A DNA stretch of 64,000 nt from Martelella alba (GTDB lineage: Bacteria; Pseudomonadota; Alphaproteobacteria; Rhizobiales; Rhizobiaceae), in the NCBI RefSeq assembly GCF_006516955.1, contig NZ_VHLG01000010.1:62001-126000 (forward strand). The letters run 5' to 3'. How positions within the stretch are numbered: position 1 is the first letter of the stretch; each line of letters opens with the position of its first letter. Shown here piece after piece: positions 1 to 9,100 of the stretch. The notes under the pieces are model-generated. The model was not told where the DNA came from and made no database searches. It worked only from the letters and a program-made list of their open reading frames with translations. A program made the translations under genes and the position numbers.

Positions 1-2
1 CG

Positions 3-311
3 CGCCTTGATGGCGCCAGCCAGACGACGATCTTCTGGCGGCTGAAACTGCCGCATCTGCAAGGCACGTTCCGCACCGCCGTGCTGCTCGCGGTGATCGG
101 TTCGATGCGTTACTTCGACCTCATCTATGTCATGACCGAAGGTGGGCCGGAAAATGCTTCGCAGGTGATGGCGAGCTACATGTACAAGCAGGTCTTCGCC
201 TCCTTCGAGCTCGGTTACGGCACCACGGTCGCCTCGGCCATGTTCATCATCATCACCGTGATTGCGGCCATTTCCTTCCGCCTGTCGCGGCGCTTCGAGA
301 CGGAGGTCTGA
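3..311 (+). CDS. Sugar ABC transporter permease, MalF/UgpA-like (C-terminal part, cut by window edge)
   Basis: This is the last ~102 residues of an inner-membrane permease of a binding-protein-dependent carbohydrate importer. The open frame runs from the left edge without a start. It contains the cytoplasmic EAA-loop signature that docks the ATPase (DGAS...FWRLKLPHL), then [14 protein letters not shown], which is typical of MalF/UgpA/LacF-type subunits, and a final hydrophobic helix. It is followed after a GGAGG-containing gap of 4 nt by the MalG-like partner, so the two form the usual heterodimer. Family assignment is secure. The substrate cannot be read from this fragment, although the GH3 glucosidase downstream suggests a beta-glucoside or oligosaccharide. 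Confidence 0.9.
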   Translation, partial: RLDGASQTTIFWRLKLPHLQGTFRTAVLLAVIGSMRYFDLIYVMTEGGPENASQVMASYMYKQVFASFELGYGTTVASAMFIIITVIAAISFRLSRRFETEV

Positions 312-315
312 GATC

Positions 316-1161
316 ATGGCAACACATGCAAGAAAATCCGGTTTTTCGGTCAAATCCGTTGTGATCCCGGTGCTCGGCCTGTTCTGGCTGGCGGTGACCA
401 CCCTGCCCTTCATCTTCGTCGTGATGATGAGCCTGAAGACCCAGAACGAAACCTATGTGAACCCGGTCTGGGCATTGCCGGAAAGCTTCAATCTTTCCAA
501 TTATATCGATGTGCTGAAGGGGTCTTTTCTGATCTATCTCAGAAACAGCCTGTTTGTCATCTCGGTCTCGGTCATCCTGATCGTGCTGATTTCGGCCATG
601 GCTGCCTATGCGCTGGCACGGCTGAAGTTCCGGCTTTCCGGCGCTCTGTTCGGGCTGATTGTTGCCGGCATGATCGTGCCGCTTCATGTGACGCTGGTGC
701 CGGTCTATCTGATGACCAAATCGATGGGGCTTTATGATACGCCAGCGGCCCTGATCGGCCCCTATGTGGCAATGAGCCTGCCGATCTCGATCTTCATCCT
801 GACCGAATTCATGCGTCAGGTGCCGAAGGAACTGGAAGAGGCCGCCCTGCTGGATGGCTGCGGTCCGTTCAAGGTGTTCTGGAAGATCTTCTTCCCGCTG
901 TCCGGGCCCGGCCTTTCCACCGTTGCGATCTATAACGGCATCATGCTGTGGAACGAGTTCGTCTTTGCCTATGTGCTGACATCCTCGCCCGACAAACGCA
1001 CCCTGCCGCTCGCCGTCTGGGATTTCCAGGGCCAGTACGCATCCAACATTCCCGCCATTCTCGCCGTCGTCACCTTGAGTTCCCTGCCGCTGATCATCGT
1101 TTACGCGATCGGCCAGGAAAAGATCGTCAACGGCATGATGGCCGGCTCACTGAAGGGCTGA
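316..1161 (+). CDS. Sugar ABC transporter permease, MalG/UgpE-like
   Basis: This 281-residue permease is the second membrane subunit of the carbohydrate importer. About six hydrophobic helices are visible. The EAA loop reads [20 protein letters not shown], and a C-terminal GMMAGSLKG ending is typical of MalG-like proteins. The ATG at 316 is preferred to an upstream in-frame start at 262 because it has a GGAGG a few bases upstream and falls just after the stop of the preceding permease. The ATPase gene follows 13 nt later. The length matches the usual 270-300 residues of the family. Confidence 0.93.
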   Translation: MATHARKSGFSVKSVVIPVLGLFWLAVTTLPFIFVVMMSLKTQNETYVNPVWALPESFNLSNYIDVLKGSFLIYLRNSLFVISVSVILIVLISAMAAYALARLKFRLSGALFGLIVAGMIVPLHVTLVPVYLMTKSMGLYDTPAALIGPYVAMSLPISIFILTEFMRQVPKELEEAALLDGCGPFKVFWKIFFPLSGPGLSTVAIYNGIMLWNEFVFAYVLTSSPDKRTLPLAVWDFQGQYASNIPAILAVVTLSSLPLIIVYAIGQEKIVNGMMAGSLKG

Positions 1162-1174
1162 TGGAGACAAGACC

Positions 1175-2317
1175 ATGACCAGTATCACTCTCACAAAGGT
1201 CGAAAAGCGCTTTTCCGCCGTCACCGTTCTGCACGGTATCGACCTTCAGATCGCAGATGGCGAGTTCTGCGTCTTCCTCGGGCCGTCAGGCTGCGGCAAG
1301 TCAACGCTCTTACGCACCATTGCCGGTATCGAGACCTTGAGCGAAGGCACGCTTACCATTGGCGAGGAAGAAATGAACGACGTGCCGCCATCGGAACGCG
1401 GCGTCGCCATGGTGTTCCAGAATTATGCGCTCTATCCGCATATGAGCGTTTACGAAAATATGGCTTTCGGGCTGAAACAGGCGAAAACGCCGAAGGCCGA
1501 GATTGAGCGGCGCGTCGGCGATGCAGCCCGTATTTTGCAGATTGAAAACCTGCTGGAGCGCAAGCCGAAACAGCTTTCCGGCGGCCAGCGCCAGCGCGTT
1601 GCCATCGGTCGTGCCATCGTCCGCCAGCCAGCCGTCTTCCTGTTTGACGAGCCCTTGTCAAACCTCGACGCCGCACTCAGGGTGCACATGCGCACGGAGA
1701 TTTCCAATCTTCACCGCGACTTTCCTGAAGCCAGCATGATCTATGTGACCCACGACCAGACCGAGGCCATGGCGCTGGCCGACAAGATCGTGCTTTTGCG
1801 GGCGGGACCGGATGTGCTGACCAAGGGGTCGATTGCCCAGGTCGGCGCGCCGCTGGAGCTCTACCACCGGCCGAAAAACCTGTTTGTCGCCGGTTTCCTC
1901 GGCTCACCGGCAATGAATTTCCTGCCGGCAACGCTGGCATCGGTCGGCCCGAACGGGGCATCCGTGACGCTTTCAACAGGGGAGACCATAACGGTTCCGG
2001 TGGATGCTTCAGCGCTTTCCATCGGCGCCAAACTGACGCTCGGCATCCGTCCGGAACATATGCAGCCGGCGGTACCCGGTGCCACCGAGCAGGTTTTGAC
2101 CCGCAAGGTCGCCTCGGTCGAGAATTTCGGCGAATATAGCTATCTCTATCTCGATAGTGACGCGCCGATGATCGCCAAGGTCGCCGAGGACATCGTCAGC
2201 CCCGCCGAAGCCCCCACCACTTTTTCCATCAAGCCGACCTCCTGCCACCTCTTCGACGCCGCCGGCGATGCGCTCAGCTATCTGCCGAGTGTTCCCGGAC
2301 CGCGCAAGCAGGCATGA
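1175..2317 (+). CDS. Sugar ABC transporter ATP-binding protein, MalK/UgpC-like
   Basis: This 380-residue ATPase energises the sugar importer. The nucleotide-binding domain has Walker A (GPSGCGKST), the signature LSGGQRQR, Walker B (VFLFDEP) and the H-loop VTHD. The C-terminal third is the TOBE/MalK regulatory domain (GIRPEHMQ). Length and architecture fit the MalK/UgpC/MsmX group, in which one ATPase can sometimes serve several importers. It lies 13 nt downstream of the permease and 30 nt upstream of the glucosidase, so it belongs to the same operon. Confidence 0.94.
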   Translation: MTSITLTKVEKRFSAVTVLHGIDLQIADGEFCVFLGPSGCGKSTLLRTIAGIETLSEGTLTIGEEEMNDVPPSERGVAMVFQNYALYPHMSVYENMAFGLKQAKTPKAEIERRVGDAARILQIENLLERKPKQLSGGQRQRVAIGRAIVRQPAVFLFDEPLSNLDAALRVHMRTEISNLHRDFPEASMIYVTHDQTEAMALADKIVLLRAGPDVLTKGSIAQVGAPLELYHRPKNLFVAGFLGSPAMNFLPATLASVGPNGASVTLSTGETITVPVDASALSIGAKLTLGIRPEHMQPAVPGATEQVLTRKVASVENFGEYSYLYLDSDAPMIAKVAEDIVSPAEAPTTFSIKPTSCHLFDAAGDALSYLPSVPGPRKQA

Positions 2318-2347
2318 CGCCGTCGTATCGCTATTGGAATTCAGGAC

Positions 2348-4738
2348 ATGAACACAATGACCACGCCCCTTTACAAGGACCCTGCCCTCTCGGTCGAAAC
2401 CCGCGCAGAAGATCTGATCTCGCGCATGTCGCTTGCCGAGAAGATCGGCCAGCTGCACGCTGTCTGGCTGTTTCTCGAGGAAAACGGACAGCACCGCACC
2501 CGCTCGGACCAGTTCACCGGCTCCTCGGACCCGGAAACGCTCAAAGCCATGCTGTCATCCGGCCTTGGGCAGGTGACCCGGCCGCTCGGGACGCGCAGTA
2601 TCGACGCGCATGAAGGCGTTCGCGCCCTCAACTGCCTGCAGCGTTTCATGATCGAAGAAACCCGCCTTGGTATTCCCGTCATGTCGCATGAGGAATGCCT
2701 TTCCGGTCTGATGATCAAGGGGGGCACGCTGTTTCCCTCATCGCTCGCCTATGGTGCCACCTTCAACCCGGCACTGATTGAAAAGGTCGGTGAGGCGATC
2801 GGCCAGGAGGCACGCGCCATTGGCTGCCATCAGGGACTGGCGCCGGTGCTTGACGTTGCGCGTGACGCCCGCTGGGGCCGCACCGAGGAAAGCTTCGGTG
2901 AGGATCCCTACCTCGCCGGCATCATGGCGACCCATTATGTGCGCGGTCTGCAGGGCAAAAAGCGCGATCTTCTGGCGACGCTGAAACACTATGCCGGCCA
3001 TTCCGCAAGCGAGGGCGGCCGCAACCATGCGCCCGTTCATATGGGCTGGCGTGAACTGAACGACATGTTCCTGCTGCCGTTTGAAATGGCGGTGAAGCTT
3101 GCCAATGCCGGTTCTGTCATGCCCGCCTATCACGATATCGACAACGAGCCGGTTCATGCCTCGCATCATCTCCTGACGCAGGTGCTGCGCGAGGACTGGG
3201 GTTTTGATGGGCTGATCGTTGCCGACTATGTCGGTGTCAGCCTGCTCTATCAACATCATGGTGTCGCCGCTGACCGGGCGGAGGCTGCAGCGCTTTCCTT
3301 TGGCGCCGGTCTCGATATCGAACTGCCGGGCGATGACTGTGCCAAGGATCTGAAGGATGCGGTCGCACGCGGCCTGATTTCGGAAGACAAGATCACCGAA
3401 ATCGCCCGCCGTGTCCTGGTCGAAAAGTTCCGCATCGGTCTGTTCGAAAAGCCCTACGCCGATGACACCAGGATCGAACTGCAGTCTGAAACAAGCGTGG
3501 AGACCGCCCGCAAGGTCGCAGAACAGTCGGTAACGATCCTTGACAATACCGGGATCCTGCCGTTGAAACCCGGCGTCAAGGTCGCTCTCATCGGCCCCTG
3601 CGCCGATGATCCGCTGGCACTGCTCGGCGACTACTCATTCCCCGTCCATCTCATTCACAATGAGGCTCAGGAAGAGGTCGAAAGCGTTGTCACGCCGCTT
3701 GAAGCGTTCAAGAGGGCTCTGGGGGAGGACAATGTCGTCTATGCACGCGGCTGCAATATCCTTGATGAACGCCGGGCCGGTGCGCCGGTGTTCCCCGGTG
3801 ATGTCGACGACAGTACGTCGCTGGAGCAGGCCTCGTCGCTTTCCACGCGGCTCGACATGATCCCGGACGCCATGGCGGCGGCCAAGTCGGCCGATGTTGC
3901 GGTGGTCTGTGTCGGCGATCTGTCCGGCATTTTCCAGACCGGAACCGTTGGTGAGGGCTCCGACACCGATACGCTGGAACTGCCCGGCGTGCAGCAGAAA
4001 CTGATCGACAGCATCATCGCCACCGGCACGCCGGTGATCGTGGTGCTCTCCTCCGGGCGTCCCTATAATCTTGGCGGAAATGAGGACCGCATCGCAGCGC
4101 AGGTCATGACTTTCTTTGCCGGGCAGGAAGGCGGTACGGCGCTTGCCTCGGTGCTGACCGGTGCTGTCGAACCGTCCGGCCGTCTGACCCTTTCCGTGCC
4201 GAAAAGCGCTGGCGCCGGCCCCTATTTCTACAACCATAATTTCAAGTCTTCAGGCACGCCGATCGCCCGCCATTTCGGCAGCCGTTATCCCTTCGGTCAT
4301 GGTCTGAGCTACACGCGTTTCGACTATTCCAACATCGTGCTGGAGCGCAATGCCGTGGATATCGAAACCGGTACGGTCGAGCTTTCCTTTACCGTCACCA
4401 ATGTCGGTGGACGCAAGGGCGTGGCTGTGCCGCAGCTTTATGTGCGCGACGAACTGGCCTCGGTCGTCCGCCCGGTCAAGGAGCTGAAGGCTTTCGGCCG
4501 CGTGGAACTGGCAGCGGGAAGCTCCGCCCGAGCCCATATCCGGGTGCCAGTCGACATGCTGAATTTCACAGGTCAGGAAGGCAGGCGTGTGGTTGAGCCG
4601 GGCTTTTTCACCCTGATGATTGGCGCTTCAAGCGGTGATATCAAGCTAAAGGCGCGGGTTGAGGTCAAGGGCGCACGGCGTCTTCTGGCGAAGGACTGGC
4701 GCATGGAAAGCCGCTTTTCATACGACTATCAACTTTGA
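2348..4738 (+). CDS. Glycoside hydrolase family 3, beta-glucosidase-like
   Basis: This 796-residue GH3 enzyme hydrolyses beta-linked glycosides with retention of configuration. The N-terminal (alpha/beta)8 domain contains GRTEESFGEDPYL and the nucleophile loop GLIVADY, with Asp293 as the predicted nucleophile. A (alpha/beta)6 sandwich follows (residues ~400-600, GEGSDTDTLELPGVQQKLI), then a C-terminal fibronectin-III-like domain with FGHGLSYTRF and NVGGRKG. There is no signal peptide, so it is probably cytoplasmic and acts on imported oligosaccharides. It is the last gene of the sugar ABC operon, which suggests that the importer takes up a beta-glucoside or xylo/gluco-oligosaccharide. The exact substrate is inference. 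Confidence 0.93.
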   Translation: MNTMTTPLYKDPALSVETRAEDLISRMSLAEKIGQLHAVWLFLEENGQHRTRSDQFTGSSDPETLKAMLSSGLGQVTRPLGTRSIDAHEGVRALNCLQRFMIEETRLGIPVMSHEECLSGLMIKGGTLFPSSLAYGATFNPALIEKVGEAIGQEARAIGCHQGLAPVLDVARDARWGRTEESFGEDPYLAGIMATHYVRGLQGKKRDLLATLKHYAGHSASEGGRNHAPVHMGWRELNDMFLLPFEMAVKLANAGSVMPAYHDIDNEPVHASHHLLTQVLREDWGFDGLIVADYVGVSLLYQHHGVAADRAEAAALSFGAGLDIELPGDDCAKDLKDAVARGLISEDKITEIARRVLVEKFRIGLFEKPYADDTRIELQSETSVETARKVAEQSVTILDNTGILPLKPGVKVALIGPCADDPLALLGDYSFPVHLIHNEAQEEVESVVTPLEAFKRALGEDNVVYARGCNILDERRAGAPVFPGDVDDSTSLEQASSLSTRLDMIPDAMAAAKSADVAVVCVGDLSGIFQTGTVGEGSDTDTLELPGVQQKLIDSIIATGTPVIVVLSSGRPYNLGGNEDRIAAQVMTFFAGQEGGTALASVLTGAVEPSGRLTLSVPKSAGAGPYFYNHNFKSSGTPIARHFGSRYPFGHGLSYTRFDYSNIVLERNAVDIETGTVELSFTVTNVGGRKGVAVPQLYVRDELASVVRPVKELKAFGRVELAAGSSARAHIRVPVDMLNFTGQEGRRVVEPGFFTLMIGASSGDIKLKARVEVKGARRLLAKDWRMESRFSYDYQL

Positions 4739-4747
4739 GGGTCGCGG

Positions 4748-4802
4748 GTGGCGCTGGGGCGAAATGCTGCCAGCGCCACAAGTTTGCCGTGTTATTGGCA
4801 AA
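4748..4802 (+). terminator. Tandem hairpins after the sugar/GH3 operon
   Basis: A perfect 10-bp inverted repeat (GTGGCGCTGG 4748-4757 / CCAGCGCCAC 4770-4779) begins 10 nt after the GH3 stop. A second, smaller hairpin follows (TTTGCC 4783-4788 / GGCAAA 4797-4802). There is no long T tract, so this may be an imperfect intrinsic terminator or a 3' stabilising structure. Confidence 0.6.
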
Positions 4803-4820
4803 ATCGAATATAATATCTGT

Positions 4821-4834
4821 ATATTCTAGAATAT
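4821..4834. promoter_or_regulatory. 14-bp perfect palindrome in an AT-rich promoter region
   Basis: ATATTCTAGAATAT is a perfect palindrome in an AT-rich island, 47 nt before the start of the orphan gene at 4882. Its position suits an operator or promoter element, but no regulator can be named from the sequence. Confidence 0.4.
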
Positions 4835-4881
4835 ATTTGACGGAGATTTTTTCGTTAGCTGAGTGATATTGCGAGTTTGCC

Positions 4882-5418
4882 ATGACCATCAGAACCGGCC
4901 CAGGACAATCTTCGCGCACGTCTGTCGTGCAGGAAGCATCTACACCACCCGCAAGAGACGCCGCAAGGCGTGGCCGTCCCCTCGGCAAGGCCGGTACAGC
5001 CAAGCCCTCGGCCAACGAGGGCAGCATGGCAAATGTCTATGCCCAGGCCGCCGACGGGGCGAATTTGCCCGCGAGAGCTGATCGTCAGGCAGACAAAACA
5101 GCTCACTATCTCACCGGTGGCCAGAAGGCCTTTATCGCGCGCAACGGCGATGCGATGAAAAAACTGGGCCTTGCTTCGGAAAATGGCGAAGTCTCGCGAA
5201 CCATTGCCGCCTTTATCGACAAGCCGGGCGCCGAGCAGTCAATCCGTAACCTGACCGACCCGGCGAAGAAGGCAGCACTGACCACGCGCGGCTTTCTGGA
5301 TGGAGATGGCAAGGTGACCAATTCTGCCCGTTCCATCATGAAGACGCCGACATTGTTCGCCGTCCTGTACGGTGACAGGGCTCTCAAGGACCTGAAGCTT
5401 CTCGGTCTCGCCGAATAG
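4882..5418 (+). CDS. Hypothetical protein, not recognised
   Basis: This is a 178-residue protein of unknown function. The first ~75 residues are low-complexity, basic and rich in Ala/Gly/Pro/Arg (ARRGRPLGKAG) and look disordered. The last ~100 residues look like a small soluble helical domain (LTGGQKAFIARNGDAMKKLG ... LLGLAE). There is no signal peptide, membrane segment or cysteine. It stands alone between the sugar operon terminator and a convergent aminotransferase gene, with its own AT-rich upstream region. The ATG at 4882 has no strong Shine-Dalgarno, so the true start could be further in. I judge it a real gene because the frame stays open and its C-terminus looks protein-like. Confidence 0.6.
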   Translation: MTIRTGPGQSSRTSVVQEASTPPARDAARRGRPLGKAGTAKPSANEGSMANVYAQAADGANLPARADRQADKTAHYLTGGQKAFIARNGDAMKKLGLASENGEVSRTIAAFIDKPGAEQSIRNLTDPAKKAALTTRGFLDGDGKVTNSARSIMKTPTLFAVLYGDRALKDLKLLGLAE

Positions 5419-5439
5419 CAAAATTTTCGAGACCTGATG

Positions 5440-6615
5440 CTACAGTTTCACTGGCAGGCGGGTCGTAAGGGTTTTGATGACCTCGACATCCGCATTGGCG
5501 AAGGCTGCGCGAATATAACCTTCCTGCCTTGCGCCAAAGCAGCTGCCGGGCAAAACCAGAATTCCATGCTCACTGGCAAGATCGCGGGCGACCTCCATGG
5601 CATGCTTGCGATCGAAGGGGTGTCTGAGATAGGCAAAATAGGCACCGATCGAGATGATCTGCCAATGGCCCGCCGTTGCGATTGCCTGTTCGAAGGCCAG
5701 GCGTCGTCGATCGATTTCGTCACGATTCTCGTCCCGCCAGGTCTTCAGCCTTGTCATGGCGCCGACCAGGGCATGTTGGGCAGGGCGCGGGGCGCAGATC
5801 TGCAGATTGTCCATCACCTTGGCGATTTCGGTCATGATCCGGCCGCCTGCGGCGATCGCACCGACACGGTGGCCGGGGATGCAATAGGCCTTGGAAAAGC
5901 TGTAGATGTGGACAAAATGGTCGCGCCATTCCTGTCTGGTGAAAAGATCGTGCGGGGCATTGCTGCCGGCCGGGAGAAAATCGCGATAGGTCTCATCCAC
6001 GACCAGCATGATGCCAGCCTTGATGCAATGATCAAGCAAGGCATCGACAAGTGCCGGCGGATAGATACCGCCGGTCGGATTATTGGGGGTGACGATGAAA
6101 ATGGCCCGGGTTTTTGCATTCGTTGCAGCCTTGATCGCCGCCATGTCCGGAAGGAAACCGGCCGCGGGATCGCCATCGACGACGCGGACGGTGATGCCGA
6201 GCATGCGCAGCGTCATGTCATGGTTGAAATAATGCGGCCCGATCAGGATCACCTCATCGCCGGGCCGTGCAAGCGAAAGCGCCATGACGAAGAAGGCCTG
6301 ATTGCCACCGGCCGTGATTTGCAACTCACTGGCAGCAAGATTGCCGCCATAAAGTGCGTTGATATCGGCCGCGAGCGCATTGCGCAGCACGCCTTCCCCC
6401 TGAATGTCACCATAGCCTGCAAGCGCCGCATCGCCGGCCGTTTCGGAAAGGGCCGTCAGAAGATCCGCATGCGGCGCGTAGCCGGGCACCGCCTGGCAGA
6501 GATCGAGAACCGGGCCGTGCCGGCCGTCATAGGCGGCCAGCGCCTGACGAACCGCCGGGATGGGCGGAGCGTCCATGGTTTCGACAAGCGGGTTCAGCAA
6601 TGGTTTGGCAGACAT
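5440..6615 (-). CDS. Class I/II PLP-dependent aminotransferase
   Basis: This 391-residue fold-type I aminotransferase transfers an amino group between an amino acid and a 2-oxo acid. Visible landmarks are YGDIQGEGVLRNALA, the AGGNQAFF cofactor-phosphate region, NNPTGGIYPP, VVDETYRDF, and the Schiff-base lysine in YSFSKAYCIPGHRVG (Lys242). The ATG at 6615 is preferred over an upstream TTG at 6633. It follows the exported NTF2-like gene by 68 nt on the same strand and probably shares its transcript. The specific substrate is not deducible. Its position beside the creatininase/FolD island suggests it processes an amino compound released by that pathway. Confidence 0.88.
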   Translation of the reverse strand: MSAKPLLNPLVETMDAPPIPAVRQALAAYDGRHGPVLDLCQAVPGYAPHADLLTALSETAGDAALAGYGDIQGEGVLRNALAADINALYGGNLAASELQITAGGNQAFFVMALSLARPGDEVILIGPHYFNHDMTLRMLGITVRVVDGDPAAGFLPDMAAIKAATNAKTRAIFIVTPNNPTGGIYPPALVDALLDHCIKAGIMLVVDETYRDFLPAGSNAPHDLFTRQEWRDHFVHIYSFSKAYCIPGHRVGAIAAGGRIMTEIAKVMDNLQICAPRPAQHALVGAMTRLKTWRDENRDEIDRRRLAFEQAIATAGHWQIISIGAYFAYLRHPFDRKHAMEVARDLASEHGILVLPGSCFGARQEGYIRAAFANADVEVIKTLTTRLPVKL

Positions 6616-6683
6616 GGATTTTTCCGCGAACAAGAAGGAAGGCCTTTCGGGCTTACCCCTTCTTATGCGTCAGGAAAAGGGGG

Positions 6684-7307
6684 TTAGCCATCGCATTCGT
6701 TGACCGGCGCTGCCTTGACGATGGGAAAGCATGAGGCCCACTTCTCGGTCCGGGCCGGCCAGGGCGAAAGCGTTTCCGGGCTCTCTTCCAGCTGCAGCAC
6801 GCCAAGCGCCTGCAGATCCTTCACACGGCCGTCGAGATATTCCTTGATCACCGTGATCTTTCCATCGGTGACATGGGCCACCCAGACATCGTTGACCACC
6901 TGGCGATTGCCGCGCTGGAAGGTGCGGAACTGCAATTCGGCAGCGATCCGGCCCGTTTCGGTATCAACGAAGAAGGCATCGGCCGGCAGGTAGATCGATG
7001 TATCCTTGGCGGCGTCACAAAATGCCGCGAGATCGGCCAGCATCTTGTCCTTGCCGGTGTAGCTGGTGGTTGGATAGGAGAAAGCGACGTCCTCGGCGAC
7101 CGCATTTTCCATCAGCGCCTTGTCGCAGGCCGCCCAGGATGAGGCGAGATCAAGGACAAGATTCTCCATCTCGGCGCGGGCCGGGTCGGTAGAGACCGTG
7201 CCGGCAAAGGTTACCCCTGGCCGGATTTCTTCGGCACTGGCATTGGCGGCAACAAGGCCCATGGCGAAGCTGACCGCAACAAGCGCGCGGCGAAAATTGG
7301 TGTTCAT
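6684..7307 (-). CDS. Exported NTF2/SnoaL-like protein
   Basis: This 207-residue protein begins with a clear Sec signal peptide (RRALVAVSFAMGLVAANASA, cleaved near residue 25). The mature part resembles the NTF2-like/SnoaL fold: an early helix (DLASSWAACDKALMENAVAEDV), a Y-T-G-K-D-K-M turn, and beta strands ending in VWVAHVTDGKITVIKEYLDG. Members of this fold bind small ligands or act as isomerases and dehydratases, so a periplasmic ligand-binding or enzymatic role is possible. Two cysteines are near residues 60 and 92 and two are near the C-terminus. It sits directly downstream of a candidate IclR operator and is probably the first gene of a two-gene operon with the aminotransferase. Confidence 0.65.
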   Translation of the reverse strand: MNTNFRRALVAVSFAMGLVAANASAEEIRPGVTFAGTVSTDPARAEMENLVLDLASSWAACDKALMENAVAEDVAFSYPTTSYTGKDKMLADLAAFCDAAKDTSIYLPADAFFVDTETGRIAAELQFRTFQRGNRQVVNDVWVAHVTDGKITVIKEYLDGRVKDLQALGVLQLEESPETLSPWPARTEKWASCFPIVKAAPVNECDG

Positions 7308-7325
7308 GCTGTTATCCCCTGTCCT

Positions 7326-7350
7326 GTTCGTTTACCGAACTTTTGATCGA
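7326..7350. promoter_or_regulatory. Candidate IclR-family operator, site A
   Basis: The site contains a perfect 5-bp inverted repeat, GTTCG-N5-CGAAC (7326-7340), running into CGAACTTTTGATCGA (7336-7350). Fourteen of these 15 bases recur at 9086-9100 in front of the creatininase gene. The position, just upstream of the gene starting at 7307, suits control by the IclR regulator encoded at 8227-9006. Confidence 0.55.
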
Positions 7351-7375
7351 ATAAAGAAATTCAACCTGATTTTTA

Positions 7376-8227
7376 TCAGATTGACAAGTCTTTCCCTTCT
7401 GTCGTTCCCGCAAGGGCGGCATCGGCGATATTGGTGAAGAGATACGCCGTCGTCAGCGGCCCGACGCCATCAGGCACATGGGTGATGATTGCCGCCTTTC
7501 CCATGACCGCCTCCAGATCCACATCACCGACAAGACCCGCAGCCGTGCGGTTAATCGCCACGTCGATCAGGATTGCGCCCTCGGCGATATCATCCGCGCC
7601 TATGAGACCGGGTTTCCCGGCGGCGGACACGATGATATCCGCTGCCCTCGTATGGGCGGCAAGATCACGGGTCGCGGCATGGGCGATGGTAACAGTTGCC
7701 TCGCGGTCAAGCAGCATCTGGGTCAATGGGCGTCCGACAATGCGTGAGGCGCCGATGAGCACGACATGCTGTCCGGCAAGCGGGCCGGCCAGATGTTCCG
7801 CGATTTCGGCAACAGCCATTGCGGTTGCCGGAAAACGCCCAGAATAGCCCAGCGCCAGCCGGCCGGCATTTTCCGGATGCAATCCATCAATGTCACGATC
7901 AGCGCCGATCAGCGTTGCCACCTTGGCCGCAGATACACCGGTGGGCAGCGGATAAAGCGGTGCGATTGCATCGATTTCGGGTTCATCCGCCAATGCCTGC
8001 AGGCGGCGGTAACAGTCGTCCGGCGTGGCTGGCCAGGGCTCAAACCGCAATCTGACCCCGGCCTCGCCCGCAAGGTCTGCGAGCCGCTGACCATAGGCTT
8101 TCATGCCCGCATCGCACGCATCAAGCAGGATGACGGCCAGAGGGGCAAGATTGTGCGCGGCAAGTCTGGTCCGGGTGGAGGCAATCCGCTCGGCGGCAAG
8201 GCGGTCGGCACGAAAAATCCCGGTCAT
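7376..8227 (-). CDS. FolD paralogue lacking the cyclohydrolase lysine
   Basis: This 283-residue homologue of the bifunctional methylenetetrahydrofolate dehydrogenase/cyclohydrolase keeps the Rossmann part (VLIGASRIVGRPL), DIDGLHP and a VPDGVGPLT version of the C-terminal signature. Aligned by eye to E. coli FolD, the Y-x-x-x-K catalytic motif reads YGQRL, so Lys54 is replaced by Leu. VQLPLP reads PLYPLP, so Gln98 is lost; the Asp121 equivalent (RDIDG) is retained. In characterised FolD enzymes the lysine is needed for cyclohydrolase activity, so this protein may be dehydrogenase-only or act on a modified pterin. It overlaps the IclR gene by one base and is transcribed with it. Confidence 0.8.
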   Translation of the reverse strand: MTGIFRADRLAAERIASTRTRLAAHNLAPLAVILLDACDAGMKAYGQRLADLAGEAGVRLRFEPWPATPDDCYRRLQALADEPEIDAIAPLYPLPTGVSAAKVATLIGADRDIDGLHPENAGRLALGYSGRFPATAMAVAEIAEHLAGPLAGQHVVLIGASRIVGRPLTQMLLDREATVTIAHAATRDLAAHTRAADIIVSAAGKPGLIGADDIAEGAILIDVAINRTAAGLVGDVDLEAVMGKAAIITHVPDGVGPLTTAYLFTNIADAALAGTTEGKDLSI

Positions 8228-9006
8228 CAGAAGGTCGATCCGATATTGTCGGCGCAGCGTTTCAGATGCCCGACGATTTCCATGCGCGCCCGCGGATCAT
8301 ATTGTCCCGGTTCGTGGATAATCGAAACGGAGCCAACCACACCGGCTGATCCGCTTAAAACCGGCACGGCAAGCGAACAGACCCGGTCGACATATTCTCC
8401 TTGTGTCCAGGAATATCCAAGCTCGCGGACGTCATCAAGAATCATCTTCAGGCGGCTATTGTCGGTTTCCGTGCGTTGCGTGAAGGTCGAATGATCGCTG
8501 GCCTGAAGAACGGCATCACGCTCGTCGTCTGGTAGAAAAGCTAGGATGGCGCGGCCAACGGCCGTTGGCAGAAGCGGTGCGCGGCTGCCGACGGTAATGC
8601 GGTTGAGGGTGAATTTCGAAGGAACCACTGAATGGGCGACATAAACCGCCTCAAGGCCATCGCGCATGGCGAAGGACACCGCTTCGCCGATCGCTTCGGT
8701 GGCATTGCGCAGGATTGGCTGGACGATCTGGGCAATGCCGCGCCCCTCAATAAAGCCCTGGCTCAGTGTCAGAATATGCGGGGTCAGTTCATAACGGCCA
8801 CGATCGGCACTCAGATAGCCGAGCTGTTCCAGCGTGCGCACCAGGCGTCGGGCCACGGCCCGGTTCAGCTTCACCTTCTCGGCAATCTCGGAAATCGTGA
8901 TGGCGCGGTCGCGGCCATCAAAGGCGCGTATAACGGCAAGTCCCTTGGCAAAAGTCAGCGAAACTTCCTTGTCGTTCTCATCGAGTTGCACGCCGTGTTC
9001 CCTCAC
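8227..9006 (-). CDS. IclR-family transcriptional regulator
   Basis: This 259-residue regulator has an N-terminal winged helix-turn-helix (residues ~20-85, AITISEIAEKVKLNRAVARRLVRTL) and a C-terminal effector-binding GAF-like domain (residues ~90-255, with VGSRAPLLPTAVGRAILAF typical of IclR/PcaR/PobR). It is divergent from the creatininase-led operon and leads the FolD-like gene. Two near-identical CGAAC-containing sites at 7326-7350 and 9086-9100 are its likely operators, so it probably controls both arms of the island and possibly itself. The effector is unknown. Confidence 0.92.
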   Translation of the reverse strand: MREHGVQLDENDKEVSLTFAKGLAVIRAFDGRDRAITISEIAEKVKLNRAVARRLVRTLEQLGYLSADRGRYELTPHILTLSQGFIEGRGIAQIVQPILRNATEAIGEAVSFAMRDGLEAVYVAHSVVPSKFTLNRITVGSRAPLLPTAVGRAILAFLPDDERDAVLQASDHSTFTQRTETDNSRLKMILDDVRELGYSWTQGEYVDRVCSLAVPVLSGSAGVVGSVSIIHEPGQYDPRARMEIVGHLKRCADNIGSTF

Positions 9007-9053
9007 TTTTTTTGACCTGGTCGGAGAAAATGCAGGCTCAATTGTGAAGCCAC

Positions 9054-9100
9054 TTGACCGGTGTCAGATCTGGATTACTATTTTACGAACATTTGATCGA
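9054..9100 (+). promoter_or_regulatory. Promoter and candidate IclR operator (site B) for the creatininase operon
   Basis: A sigma70-like promoter is visible: TTGACC (9054-9059), 16-nt spacer, TACTAT (9076-9081). The candidate operator CGAACATTTGATCGA (9086-9100) lies just downstream of the -10 and matches site A at 14 of 15 bases; another CGAAC occurs at 9105-9109. Placement over the start of transcription would suit repression. Confidence 0.55.

Noticed and set aside
5437-6687. Plus-strand 416-codon frame antisense to the aminotransferase
   Set aside because: Its translation is Cys/Arg/Gly-rich without domains, while the minus-strand frame is a clear aminotransferase with Lys242 and all fold-type I landmarks. 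High GC makes long antisense frames common.
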